A DNA stretch of 64,000 bases, taken from assembly GCF_011605345.1 (NCBI RefSeq), contig NZ_JAAOXM010000006.1, positions 301,804-365,803 on the forward strand, written 5' to 3'. Every line of letters starts with the position of its first letter. Positions within the stretch are counted from its first letter, which is position 1. The DNA is from Burkholderia sp. D-99 (GTDB lineage: Bacteria; Pseudomonadota; Gammaproteobacteria; Burkholderiales; Burkholderiaceae). This document shows positions 43,136 through 51,244 of the stretch, piece after piece. The notes beneath the pieces are model-generated. The model saw only the letters and a program-made list of their open reading frames with translations, was not told the DNA's origin and searched no databases. The translations under genes were made by a program, and so were the position numbers.

Positions 43136-44659
43136 ATGACCGTCATCAAACAGGAAGACCTGATCCAGAGCATCGCGGATTCGCTGCAGTACATCAGCTA
43201 CTACCATCCGCTCGACTACATCCAGGCCCTCGGCCGCGCGTACGAGCTGGAAGAAAGCCCGGCCGCGAAGGATGCGATCGCACAGATCCTCACGAACAGC
43301 CGCATGTGCGCGGAAGGCAAGCGCCCGATCTGCCAGGACACCGGCATCGTGACGATCTTCGTGAAGGTCGGCATGGACGTGCGCTGGGACGGCGCGACGA
43401 TGGGCCTCACCGACATGATCAACGAAGGCGTGCGCCGCGGTTACACGCACCCGGACAACGTGCTGCGCGCGTCGATCGTGAACCCGCCGGAAGGCGCCCG
43501 CAAGAACACGAAGGACAACACGCCGGCCGTGATCCATTACGAGATCGTGCCGGGCGACAAGGTCGACGTGCAGGTCGCGGCGAAGGGCGGCGGCTCGGAG
43601 AACAAGTCGAAGTTCGTGATGCTGAACCCGTCCGACTCGATCGTCGACTGGGTACTGAAGACGGTCCCGACGATGGGCGCGGGCTGGTGCCCGCCGGGCA
43701 TGCTCGGGATCGGCATCGGCGGCACCGCCGAGAAGGCGATGCTGATGGCGAAGGAATCGCTGATGGAGCCGATCGACATCCAGGAAATCATCGCGCGCGG
43801 CCCGAAGGACTGGGTCGAGGAACTGCGTGTCGAGCTGCACGAGAAGGTCAACGCGCTCGGCATCGGCGCCCAGGGCCTCGGCGGCCTGGCAACGGTGCTC
43901 GACGTGAAGATCATGGCGGCACCGACGCACGCGGCATCGAAGCCGGTCGCGCTGATCCCGAACTGCGCGGCCACGCGCCACGCGCACTTCGTGCTCGACG
44001 GCTCGGGCCCGGCCAAGCTTGAAGCGCCGTCGCTCGACGCATGGCCGAAAGTCCAGTGGGAACCGAACACCGAAACCAGCAAGCGCGTCGACCTGAACAC
44101 GCTGACGCCGGAAGAAGTCGCCAGCTGGGCGCCGGGCCAGACGCTGCTGCTGTCGGGCAAGATGCTCACCGGCCGCGACGCTGCGCACAAGCGCATCGCC
44201 GACATGCTCGCGAAGGGCGAGAAGCTGCCGGTCGACTTCACCAACCGCGTGATCTACTACGTCGGCCCGGTCGATCCGGTGCGCGACGAAGTGGTCGGCC
44301 CGGCAGGCCCGACGACGGCCACGCGCATGGACAAGTTCACCGAGACGATGCTCGCGCAAACCGGCCTGATCTCGATGGTCGGCAAGGCCGAGCGCGGCCC
44401 GGTCGCGATCGAGGCGATCAAGAAGCACAAGGCGGCCTACCTGATGGCCGTCGGCGGCGCCGCTTACCTGGTGTCGAAGGCGATCCGCGGCGCGAAGGTG
44501 CTCGCATTCGAAGACCTCGGCATGGAAGCGATCTACGAGTTCGACGTGCAGGACATGCCGGTGACGGTGGCCGTCGATTCGTCGGGCACGTCGGTGCACC
44601 AGACCGGTCCGAAGGAGTGGCAGGCGAAGATCGGCAAGATCCCGGTCGCAGCCGCCTAA
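43136..44659 (+). CDS. fumA: Class I fumarate hydratase
   Basis: The 507-residue protein is a class I (iron-sulfur) fumarase. The N-terminal part has RPICQDTGIVTIFVKVG (Cys of the 4Fe-4S cluster) and the region GAGWCPPGMLGIGIGGTAEKAMLMAKESL. The C-terminal part has ATRMDKFTETMLAQTGLISMVGKAERG and GGAAYLVSKAIRGAKVLAFEDLGMEAIYEFDVQDMPVTVAVDSSG. It interconverts fumarate and malate in the citric acid cycle and is sensitive to oxygen and iron supply. The length is typical of the one-gene class I type. It ends at a strong terminator. Confidence 0.96.
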   Translation: MTVIKQEDLIQSIADSLQYISYYHPLDYIQALGRAYELEESPAAKDAIAQILTNSRMCAEGKRPICQDTGIVTIFVKVGMDVRWDGATMGLTDMINEGVRRGYTHPDNVLRASIVNPPEGARKNTKDNTPAVIHYEIVPGDKVDVQVAAKGGGSENKSKFVMLNPSDSIVDWVLKTVPTMGAGWCPPGMLGIGIGGTAEKAMLMAKESLMEPIDIQEIIARGPKDWVEELRVELHEKVNALGIGAQGLGGLATVLDVKIMAAPTHAASKPVALIPNCAATRHAHFVLDGSGPAKLEAPSLDAWPKVQWEPNTETSKRVDLNTLTPEEVASWAPGQTLLLSGKMLTGRDAAHKRIADMLAKGEKLPVDFTNRVIYYVGPVDPVRDEVVGPAGPTTATRMDKFTETMLAQTGLISMVGKAERGPVAIEAIKKHKAAYLMAVGGAAYLVSKAIRGAKVLAFEDLGMEAIYEFDVQDMPVTVAVDSSGTSVHQTGPKEWQAKIGKIPVAAA

Positions 44660-44674
44660 GCGCGATCGAACGAA

Positions 44675-44701
44675 AGGCCGGACGCAAGTCCGGCCTTTTT
44701 G
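44675..44701 (+). terminator. Rho-independent terminator after fumA
   Basis: AGGCCGGAC (44675-44683), loop GCAA, GTCCGGCCT (44688-44696), then five T. Confidence 0.92.
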
Positions 44702-44707
44702 CTTCTC

Positions 44708-44756
44708 GTTCTCATTATTGTGTGTGGCCGGTTATTCGAGGCTGATTCTCATTACA
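44708..44756. promoter_or_regulatory. Fur-like sites upstream of bfr
   Basis: Two stretches match half or more of a Fur box when read on the minus strand: AATAATGAGAAC near 44708-44719 and TGTAATGAGAATCAGC near 44741-44756. They lie 100-150 bp before bfr. The second is the better match to TAATGAGAATCATT. Confidence 0.5.
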
Positions 44757-44853
44757 CGCAAAAGGCAGGCCCGACAAGGCTTTGAGGCTTGGCTTTTCTC
44801 GTACGAGCGATTATCTTTCGGTTTCTGAAGCCCCACTGAACAAGGAACAAGCC

Positions 44854-45330
44854 ATGCAAGGCGACAAGAAAGTCATCGAATATCTGAACGCCCAGTTGAA
44901 GAACGAACTCACGGCGATCAACCAGTACTTCCTGCATGCGCGCATGTACAAGCACTGGGGCCTCGAGAAGCTCGGCAAGCACGAGTACGACGAGTCGATC
45001 GGTGAAATGAAGCACGCCGACTGGTTGATCGAGCGCGTATTCATGCTCGACGGCCTGCCGAACCTGCAGGATCTGCACAAGCTGCTCGTCGGCGAGGAAA
45101 CCGAAGAGATCCTGAAGTGCGACCTGAAGCTCGAGCAGATCTCGCAGTCCACCTGCAAGGAAGCGATCGCCTACTGCGAATCGGTGCGTGACTACGTGTC
45201 GCGCGAGATCTTCGAAAAGATCCTCGACGACACCGAAGAGCACATCGACTGGCTGGAAACGCAGATCGACCTGATCGGCAAGGTCGGCCTGCAGAACTAC
45301 CAGCAAACGATGATGGGTTCGCCGGAGTAA
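44854..45330 (+). CDS. bfr: Bacterioferritin
   Basis: The 158-residue protein is a full-length bacterioferritin. The ferroxidase residues are present: Glu18 (KNELTAINQYFLHAR), Glu51, His54 (GEMKHADWLIER), Glu94 (SQSTCKEAIAYCE region) and the EEHIDWLETQ block with Glu127 and His130. Met52, the haem axial ligand, is present. It forms a 24-mer that stores iron in the cytoplasm and releases it through Bfd. The bfd gene lies 1 kb downstream, after murI. AAGGA precedes the ATG. Confidence 0.97.
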   Translation: MQGDKKVIEYLNAQLKNELTAINQYFLHARMYKHWGLEKLGKHEYDESIGEMKHADWLIERVFMLDGLPNLQDLHKLLVGEETEEILKCDLKLEQISQSTCKEAIAYCESVRDYVSREIFEKILDDTEEHIDWLETQIDLIGKVGLQNYQQTMMGSPE

Positions 45331-45369
45331 GATCGCTCCACGCTTCCCGTTATCGCCCCCAGCCTGTTC

Positions 45370-46230
45370 ATGTCGACACCCTCCGTTATCGCCGCGACGG
45401 CCACGACCGTCGCCCCCATCGGCATCTTCGATTCAGGGCTGGGCGGCCTGTCGGTGCTGCGCGCCGTGCGCGCGCAGCTGCCTGACGAGTCGTTCATCTA
45501 CGTCGCCGATTCGCACCATGCGCCGTATGGTCCGCGCGATGAGGCGTTCATTACTGAACGCACGCTGGCAATCGGCGAGTGGCTGGCCCGCGAAGGGGCG
45601 AAAGCGCTCGTCATCGCCTGCAACACCGCGACTGCACGCGCGATCGCCGCGATCCGCGAACACCTGTCGATGCCGCTCGTCGGCGTCGAGCCGGGCATCA
45701 AGCCGGCCGCCGCCGTGTCCGCGAGCGGTGTCGCGGGCGTCCTCGCCACGCAGTCGACGCTGAACAGCCCGCGCTTCCAGGCGCTGCTCGACCGCTACGG
45801 CGCCGGCCGCCGCTTCATCTGCCAGCCCGGCCACGGGCTCGTCGAGGCCATCGAGCGCGGCGACACGAATTCGCCCGCATTGCGCGCGTTGCTCGACAGC
45901 TACCTGCAGCCGATGCTCGACGACGGCGCCGATACGCTGGTACTCGGCTGCACGCACTACCCGTTCTTCACGGAAACGATTCGTGACCTTGTAGGCGACC
46001 GCCTGACGATCGTCGACACCAGCGACGCGATCGCGCGTCAGCTCGTGCGGATTCTCGACGAGCGCAACCTGCGCGCGCCGGCCGGCACGCGCGCGGCGCC
46101 GCCCCGCTTCTGCTCGACCAGCGACGGCCGCCAGTTGCAGGTACTCGCATCGACGCTGCTCGGCCTCGCTGCCCCCGTTGAATCCGTCACCATTTCCTCG
46201 CCGAACGCGCGCGCCTGCGCGACCGCCTGA
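45370..46230 (+). CDS. murI: Glutamate racemase
   Basis: The 286-residue protein has the family motifs: GIFDSGLGGLSVLRAV (residues about 18-33), YVADSHHAPYG, the first catalytic cysteine in VIACNTATA, and the second in VLGCTHYPFF. It makes D-glutamate for peptidoglycan in the cytoplasm. It lies 39 bp after bfr in the same direction and could be cotranscribed with it, an unusual partner for an iron-storage gene. No strong Shine-Dalgarno is seen before the ATG. Confidence 0.95.
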   Translation: MSTPSVIAATATTVAPIGIFDSGLGGLSVLRAVRAQLPDESFIYVADSHHAPYGPRDEAFITERTLAIGEWLAREGAKALVIACNTATARAIAAIREHLSMPLVGVEPGIKPAAAVSASGVAGVLATQSTLNSPRFQALLDRYGAGRRFICQPGHGLVEAIERGDTNSPALRALLDSYLQPMLDDGADTLVLGCTHYPFFTETIRDLVGDRLTIVDTSDAIARQLVRILDERNLRAPAGTRAAPPRFCSTSDGRQLQVLASTLLGLAAPVESVTISSPNARACATA

Positions 46231-46337
46231 CACGGGCCGGCACGCCCGCTTGCGCATGCCGCTCCACCGCTCCTGCCGTTTCAAGGGTCCGATGACCTTA
46301 AAAAAAACCCGACCCACGCTTGTCAACGCCCGCAAAA

Positions 46338-46360
46338 TTAATGATAATAATTCGCATTAA
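46338..46360 (+). promoter_or_regulatory. Fur box upstream of bfd
   Basis: TTAATGATAATAATTCGCATTAA lies 21 bp before the bfd start codon (shown in parts: TTAATGATAATAATT, then CGCATTAA). It matches the Fur consensus well and forms an imperfect dyad. The reverse complement begins TTAATGCGAA, as does the site before ftrA. Confidence 0.7.
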
Positions 46361-46381
46361 CGTTAGCTATCGCAACTCACC

Positions 46382-46618
46382 ATGATCGTCTGCGTGTGCA
46401 AGTCTGTTTCCGATCGCAAGATTCGCGCGTCCCTCGCCGAGGGCGTGAACTCTTTCGATGAACTCCAGTTCGAGCTCGGCGTGGCCACGTGCTGCGGCAA
46501 GTGCGAGGAGTCCGTACGCGACCTCATGGCCGAACAAGGCGTCTGCGCGAGCCAGTGCGGTGTCGAGCATCACGCTCACCCGATCCCGGTCACGTTCTAC
46601 GAGCGCAAGGCTGCCTGA
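46382..46618 (+). CDS. bfd: Bacterioferritin-associated ferredoxin
   Basis: The 78-residue protein has the [2Fe-2S] cysteines of Bfd: C4, C6, C38 and C41 (MIVCVCKSVSDRKIR and ATCCGKCEESV). It transfers electrons to bacterioferritin to mobilise stored iron. The C-terminal 25 residues add three His and two Cys (GVCASQCGVEHHAHP), more than the core needs. It is preceded by a Fur box and followed by a terminator, so it is expressed when iron is scarce. Confidence 0.95.
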   Translation: MIVCVCKSVSDRKIRASLAEGVNSFDELQFELGVATCCGKCEESVRDLMAEQGVCASQCGVEHHAHPIPVTFYERKAA

Positions 46619-46636
46619 CCGGCGCCGAGCGTGCAC

Positions 46637-46663
46637 ATGCGGCCCAGGCCGCATTTTTGTTTT
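46637..46663 (+). terminator. Rho-independent terminator after bfd
   Basis: ATGCGGC (46637-46643), loop CCAG, GCCGCAT (46648-46654), then TTTTGTTTT. Confidence 0.85.
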
Positions 46664-46721
46664 GACCGTCAGCAAGCCACCGTATGCGCGAGCCAGCGGC
46701 TTACCTGCCAAGGAGCCCGTC

Positions 46722-46784
46722 ATGGAATTGCTGATCGGATTTGTGACCACCGTTTGCATCTCGCTGCTGATCTTCCGCAAGTGA
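46722..46784 (+). CDS. Possible 20-residue membrane peptide
   Basis: The ORF MELLIGFVTTVCISLLIFRK begins 7 nt after AAGGAG, a perfect Shine-Dalgarno that serves no other start codon. The product is one hydrophobic segment with a Glu near the start and a basic C-terminus (RK). It sits between the bfd terminator and tonB, 52 bp before tonB, so it may be the leader gene of the tonB-exbB-exbD transcript. Short membrane peptides of this kind are easily missed. The family is not recognised. Confidence 0.55.
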   Translation: MELLIGFVTTVCISLLIFRK

Positions 46785-46835
46785 TGCCGATTCACCCGCC
46801 GCGCCCCGGGTGCGACATCGTTCTTTCAAGCTAAC

Positions 46836-47567
46836 ATGCAGGCTTCGCATTCCGCTCCTGCCGGCGTCTTGCCGGCTGCACCACGTATGAATCCCCGAGT
46901 GATCGCCGTCGCGGTCGGTGTGCTCGCCGCACACGCGATCATGCTGACGGCCGCCTGGCTCCATCGCAACGCACCGCCGCCGCCGAAGGAGATCGAGGTT
47001 CAGTCGATCACCGCGCAACTCATTCCGCCCGCGCCCCCGGCCCAGCCGGTCGCGGTTCAGTCGGCCGCGCAGCAGCCCGCGCCGCCCAAGCCCACGCCTC
47101 GCGTGAAGCCGAAGGTCGAACCGAAGCCGGTGCAGAAAGCCATCACGACGCCTCAGCCGGTCGCGCAGGCACCGTCGCCGACGCCCGCGCCGGCAGCGGT
47201 CGATCCGACACCGGCTCCCGCCGCGCCGGCTCCTGCTGCGCCGGCTGCGGCACCCGGCCCGGCGCGCGAGACGATGCAGGTCAGCGCGCCGAAGAACGTA
47301 TCGGCGCTCAGCTGCAATTTCGTGAAGCCCGCCTATCCGACGATGTCGAAGCGTCGCGGTGAAACGGGCACGGCCTATGTTCACTTCATCATCGGCGTGA
47401 CAGGCAAGATCGAAAGCGTCCAGCTGCAGAAGAGCAGCGGCTACCCGCGTCTCGACGAAGCCGCGCTCGAAGCGACGCGCGCCAGCACCTGTCCGCCGTA
47501 TATCGAGAACGGTCAGGCGATCCGCGCCGCCCATACGCTGCCCTTCAACTTCACGCTCGACGACTAA
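46836..47567 (+). CDS. tonB: Energy transducer TonB
   Basis: The 243-residue protein has one N-terminal membrane segment (VIAVAVGVLAAHAIMLTAAW, residues about 22-41), a long Pro/Ala/Lys-rich periplasmic spacer (PPPPKEIE, PKPTPRVKPKVEPKPV, PAPAAVDPTPAPAAPAPAAP), and a C-terminal TonB domain (NFVKPAYPTMSKRRGETGTAYVHFIIGVTGKIESVQLQKSSGYPRLDEAALEAT). It couples the proton motive force to outer membrane receptors such as the one at 32.6 kb. exbB and exbD follow directly, forming one operon. A start at 46887 (MNPR) is an alternative. Confidence 0.95.
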   Translation: MQASHSAPAGVLPAAPRMNPRVIAVAVGVLAAHAIMLTAAWLHRNAPPPPKEIEVQSITAQLIPPAPPAQPVAVQSAAQQPAPPKPTPRVKPKVEPKPVQKAITTPQPVAQAPSPTPAPAAVDPTPAPAAPAPAAPAAAPGPARETMQVSAPKNVSALSCNFVKPAYPTMSKRRGETGTAYVHFIIGVTGKIESVQLQKSSGYPRLDEAALEATRASTCPPYIENGQAIRAAHTLPFNFTLDD

Positions 47568-47603
47568 CCCGTCATATTCGGTAGATTCAAAGGAAACAAG
47601 AAA

Positions 47604-48335
47604 ATGCAAAGCTACGGTATCGCGCACGTCTGGGCGCAAGGTGATTTCGTCACGCGCGCCATCGCGATCACGCTGCTCGTGATGTCGGTCCTGTCCTGGA
47701 TCGTGATCGTCATCAAGGGCTGGAACGTGATCCGCCTGAACCGCCTGACGAAGAACGCCGAACAGGCGTTCTGGCATTCGGACGACTTCGACGACGGCAT
47801 CAAGAAGCTCGGGCTCGCCGCATCGACGCCGAACGACAACCCGTTCCTCGCGCTCGCGCTGTCGGGCAAGGAAGCCGCCGATCACCACCACCAGACGCAA
47901 CCGCACCTGCACGACCGCATGGACGTGTCGGACTGGGTCACGCGCTGCCTGAAGGACACGATGGACGAAGGCATCTCGCGCATGCAAAGCGGTCTCGCGA
48001 TCCTCGCGTCGATCGGCAGCACGGCGCCGTTCGTCGGCCTGTTCGGTACGGTCTGGGGGATCTACCACGCACTGCTCGCGATCGGCGCATCCGGCCAGAC
48101 GTCGATCGACCAGGTTGCGGGACCGGTCGGCGAATCGCTGATCATGACCGCATTCGGCCTGTTCGTCGCGATCCCGGCCGTGCTCGGCTACAACGCACTC
48201 ACCCGTGCGAACAAGGGCGTGGTCAGCAAGCTGCGCCGCTTCGCGCACGGCCTGCACGCGTATTTCGTGACGGGCGCGAGCCTCGCATCGTCGTCGACGC
48301 GCGACGGCCTGCGTCTCGCGACGCGCGCCAGCTGA
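47604..48335 (+). CDS. exbB: ExbB, TonB-complex proton channel subunit
   Basis: The 243-residue protein is a MotA/TolQ/ExbB family member with three membrane segments: VTRAIAITLLVMSVLSWIVIVIKGW (residues about 15-40), LAILASIGSTAPFVGLFGTVWGIYHAL, and GPVGESLIMTAFGLFVAIPAVLGYNAL. Between the first two is a cytoplasmic region with a His-rich patch (DHHHQTQPHLHDR). With ExbD it forms the proton channel that powers TonB. It lies 36 bp after tonB; a GGAAA site precedes the ATG. Confidence 0.96.
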   Translation: MQSYGIAHVWAQGDFVTRAIAITLLVMSVLSWIVIVIKGWNVIRLNRLTKNAEQAFWHSDDFDDGIKKLGLAASTPNDNPFLALALSGKEAADHHHQTQPHLHDRMDVSDWVTRCLKDTMDEGISRMQSGLAILASIGSTAPFVGLFGTVWGIYHALLAIGASGQTSIDQVAGPVGESLIMTAFGLFVAIPAVLGYNALTRANKGVVSKLRRFAHGLHAYFVTGASLASSSTRDGLRLATRAS

Positions 48336-48348
48336 GGCGGGGTGAACC

Positions 48349-48777
48349 ATGGCAATGAACACCGGTTTCAGCGACGATGACGACGATGCGGTGATGAGCG
48401 AGATCAACATGACGCCGCTCGTCGACGTCATGCTCGTACTCCTGATCATTTTCCTCGTGACGATCCCGGCGATGCAGCATGCGGTGAAGATCGACCTGCC
48501 GCACGCCAGCAGCCAGCCCGTCGACGAGAAGCCGCAGACGGTCGACGTCGCGATCCAGGGCGACGGCACGATCCTGTGGGACGACCACACGGTCACGCGC
48601 GAGCAATTGCAGGAACGCATCGCGGAAGCGGCAAAACGCACGCCGCAGCCGGAATTGCACCTGCGTGCGGATCGCAAGGTCGCCTACGAACACGTCGCCG
48701 AAGTGATGTCGGATGCGCAGGCAGGCGGCCTGACGAAGCTCGGCTTCGTGACCGAGCCGACCGCGAAAGCGAAGTAA
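48349..48777 (+). CDS. exbD: ExbD, TonB-complex proton channel subunit
   Basis: The 142-residue protein has one membrane segment with the functional aspartate (INMTPLVDVMLVLLIIFLVTIP, residues about 17-38) and a periplasmic C-terminal domain (ELHLRADRKVAYEHVAEVMSDAQAGGLTKLGFVTEP). It completes the TonB-ExbB-ExbD motor. It starts 13 bp after exbB and is followed by a terminator, so the operon ends here. Confidence 0.96.
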   Translation: MAMNTGFSDDDDDAVMSEINMTPLVDVMLVLLIIFLVTIPAMQHAVKIDLPHASSQPVDEKPQTVDVAIQGDGTILWDDHTVTREQLQERIAEAAKRTPQPELHLRADRKVAYEHVAEVMSDAQAGGLTKLGFVTEPTAKAK

Positions 48778-48815
48778 CGCACGCGCAATCAGGCGCTCGC
48801 CGGCTGCACCTTGCC

Positions 48816-48857
48816 GGCCGTGCCCAACTGGCCGTGCCTAACCGGCCGTGCCCAAAG
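48816..48857 (+). repeat. Three tandem copies of a 14-bp unit
   Basis: GGCCGTGCCCAACT, GGCCGTGCCTAACC and GGCCGTGCCCAAAG follow one another without spacing, between exbD and its terminator. The stretch is untranslated. It may be a slippage product. Confidence 0.8.
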
Positions 48858-48858
48858 T

Positions 48859-48892
48859 AAAAGGCCTTCATCGCCAGATGAAGGCCTTTTTT
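48859..48892. terminator. Rho-independent terminator after exbD
   Basis: AAGGCCTTCATC (48861-48872), loop GCCA, GATGAAGGCCTT (48877-48888), then T. A run of A precedes the stem, so it can also work on the minus strand. The following 280 bp to 49175 hold no gene that I can support. Confidence 0.92.
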
Positions 48893-49175
48893 CATGCGCA
48901 CGCGGGCGCCTTCGGGCGGCGGGCTCTTTGGCGGTATCGGTTGCGCCTCGAGCAACGCAAATGCGACTCTGCCGTGGTCTGCACGGACTGCGCGTTCTGC
49001 CCTATCTGGCTCGCAATATATGCGGCCACCTGATTTCGCTCAGAACTTCCTTCACGAAATGGGATTTCAATATAGGCCCGCACGCTCGCGCATTCAAGGT
49101 TCCGGCGATTGAAACTTGCGATTGCAGGCGACGCTTCAATGACAAAACAAATTTGCGTCGCCGTGCACGTCGTGT

Positions 49176-50150
49176 TCAGGTCGCCGAAACATCGGCCGCC
49201 GCTTCCTTCTTCGCACGCTCCGGACACCCCGGCTCCTTGTAGGCGCCGTGATCGAGCTTCTCGACCAGATAGTCGACGAACGCACGCACCGCGGGCGGCA
49301 TCCCCTGCCGCGACACGAACACCGCGTACAGTTGCGGCACGGGCAGCGTCCAGCCCGGCATCACCGGCGACAATTGCCCCGCGCGCAGCGCGTTGCCGTA
49401 CATCATCTCCGGCAGCGCCGCGATGCCGAGGCCATCGAGCACGGCTTCTCGGATCGTCATCAGGTCGGCCGTCACCAGCCGCGGGTCGTGCTCGTGCACG
49501 TGACGCGTGCCGTCCGGCGCGATCAGGTTGAACACGTGCCGCCCGTCGACGCTCGGCGTATCGAGCGTTTCGAATCCGCTCAGGTCGCCCGGCACCAGCG
49601 GCGGCGCATTCTGGCTCAGCAGGCTCGGCGCGCCGACCAGCATCTGCTCGGTGCGCCACAACGGCCGCACGACGATATTCGCGTTCTGCGGCGGCTCCGA
49701 GCGCACGCGCAGCGCGACGTCGATCGAATCCTCGAACAGGTCGATCACGCGATTGGTCACGCGAACGTGCACCTTCACCTCGGGATAGCGGCGCAGGAAT
49801 TCGGGCAGGATGCGCGACAGCATCGTCTGCGACAGCGTCACGGGCACGCTGACGCGCACCGAGCCGCGCGGCGATGCGCGCAACTGCTGGACCGCGTTCA
49901 TCGCGGCCTGCGCTTCGGCCAGCATCGCCTGGCAATGCTGGTAGAACAGTTCCCCCGCCTCGGTCAGCGCGAGCTTGCGTGTGGAGCGCTGCAGCAGGCG
50001 CACGCCGAGCGCCGCCTCGAGTTCGGTCAGGCGCCGCGACAGGCGCGATTTCGAGATGCCCAGCACGCGCTCCGCGGCCGAGAAACCGCCATGTTCGACG
50101 ACCTGCGAAAAGTACATGAGGTCGTTCAGGTTGTGTGCATCGATATTCAT
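49176..50150 (-). CDS. LysR-family transcriptional regulator
   Basis: The 324-residue protein has the LysR winged helix-turn-helix (residues about 8-66; LNDLMYFSQVVEHGGFSAAERVLGISKSRLSRRLTELEAALGVRLLQRSTRKLALTEAG) and a substrate-binding domain (VRVSVPVTLSQTMLSRILPEFLRRYPEVKVHV onward). It is divergent from a pirin gene with 122 bp between the starts. In many proteobacteria such LysR-pirin pairs exist, the regulator controlling the pirin. A dyad over the pirin -10 box is a likely binding site. Confidence 0.93.
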   Translation of the reverse strand: MNIDAHNLNDLMYFSQVVEHGGFSAAERVLGISKSRLSRRLTELEAALGVRLLQRSTRKLALTEAGELFYQHCQAMLAEAQAAMNAVQQLRASPRGSVRVSVPVTLSQTMLSRILPEFLRRYPEVKVHVRVTNRVIDLFEDSIDVALRVRSEPPQNANIVVRPLWRTEQMLVGAPSLLSQNAPPLVPGDLSGFETLDTPSVDGRHVFNLIAPDGTRHVHEHDPRLVTADLMTIREAVLDGLGIAALPEMMYGNALRAGQLSPVMPGWTLPVPQLYAVFVSRQGMPPAVRAFVDYLVEKLDHGAYKEPGCPERAKKEAAADVSAT

Positions 50151-50215
50151 CTCATCGTTCCAATTTCAGAACAATCCATTGCGAACCGTCGCGAATCGAA
50201 CGGTAAAACGCCCAA

Positions 50216-50249
50216 TATAATAGCGCTATGTTTCAAAAATAACGCTATT
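50216..50249 (+). promoter_or_regulatory. Pirin promoter with overlapping dyad
   Basis: TATAAT lies at 50216-50221. AATAGCG (50219-50225) is mirrored by CGCTATT (50243-50249), a dyad of LysR type (half-sites 24 bp apart). It overlaps the -10 box, so binding could block or retune transcription of the pirin gene. Confidence 0.45.
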
Positions 50250-50272
50250 CCCATGATTTCGAGGGTACCCGC

Positions 50273-51145
50273 ATGACGACCGCTCGCTCGCTTGACCGCA
50301 CCTACCCCGCACTTCGCACGACCGAAGGCGGCGGCTTCGTGGTTCACCGCCCGTTCCCGACCCGGCTGCTGATGGATTTCGATCCGTTCCTGCTGCTCGA
50401 CGAAATGGGCCCCGTCGACTACGCGCCCGGCGAAGCCAAGGGCGCCCCCGACCATCCGCATCGCGGCTTCGAGACCGTGACCTACGCACTCGACGGGCGC
50501 TTCCGCCATCGCGACTCATCCGGCCATGCCGGCACGCTCGGCCCGGGCGACGTGCAATGGATGACGGCGGGCGCCGGCGTCGTGCACAGCGAGATGCCGG
50601 ATCCGGAATTCGCGCAGACGGGCGGCCGCTCCCACGGCTTCCAGCTGTGGGTCAACCTGCCGCGCCGCGACAAGCTGATCGCGCCGCGCTACCAGGAGAT
50701 CCCGGCCGATCGCATTCCGAGCGCAACGTCGCCTGACGGCCGCGCGACGGTGCGCGTCATCGCCGGCGAAGCGTTCGGTGTCCAGGCGGCGATCGAGACG
50801 CGTACGCCGATCCTCTACCAGCATTTCACGCTGCAGCCCGGCGCAGCGGTCACGCAGCCCGTCCCGGCAGGCTATCGCGTGTTCGCCTATCCGATCGACG
50901 GAACGGGCCTCTACGGGCCCGACAGGCAGGCCGTCGACGCACGGCACATGGTCGTGTACGGCGACGACGGCGACACGGTCACGTTCGCCGCCGGCGACAC
51001 GCCGCTCGACCTGCTGCTGATCGGCGGCGTACCGCTCAACGAGCCGATCGTCCGCTACGGCCCGTTCGTGATGAATACCGAGGAAGAGATCCGGCAGGCG
51101 GTCGTCGACTACCAGACGGGTCGCATGGGCCGCATCGAGGCATGA
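50273..51145 (+). CDS. Pirin family protein
   Basis: The 290-residue protein is a bicupin of the pirin family. It has GGGFVVHRPFP near the start, the metal-binding motif DHPHRGFETVTYALDG (residues about 62-77) with two His, and GPGDVQWMTAGAGVVHSEMPD with a further His and Glu. The C-terminal cupin follows (IETRTPILYQHFTLQPGAAV). Bacterial pirins act as quercetinases or as modulators of enzymes and stress responses; the role here is not clear. It is controlled, in all likelihood, by the divergent LysR regulator. Confidence 0.93.
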   Translation: MTTARSLDRTYPALRTTEGGGFVVHRPFPTRLLMDFDPFLLLDEMGPVDYAPGEAKGAPDHPHRGFETVTYALDGRFRHRDSSGHAGTLGPGDVQWMTAGAGVVHSEMPDPEFAQTGGRSHGFQLWVNLPRRDKLIAPRYQEIPADRIPSATSPDGRATVRVIAGEAFGVQAAIETRTPILYQHFTLQPGAAVTQPVPAGYRVFAYPIDGTGLYGPDRQAVDARHMVVYGDDGDTVTFAAGDTPLDLLLIGGVPLNEPIVRYGPFVMNTEEEIRQAVVDYQTGRMGRIEA

Positions 51146-51244
51146 GGCCCGGACGGGCGGGCAGGTGCCGCGAAACCGCCTGTTTTGCGTCACAATGACT
51201 TCTTGAACCATGTGGCCGCCCGCCACCAGAAGGAACCCGCCCCC

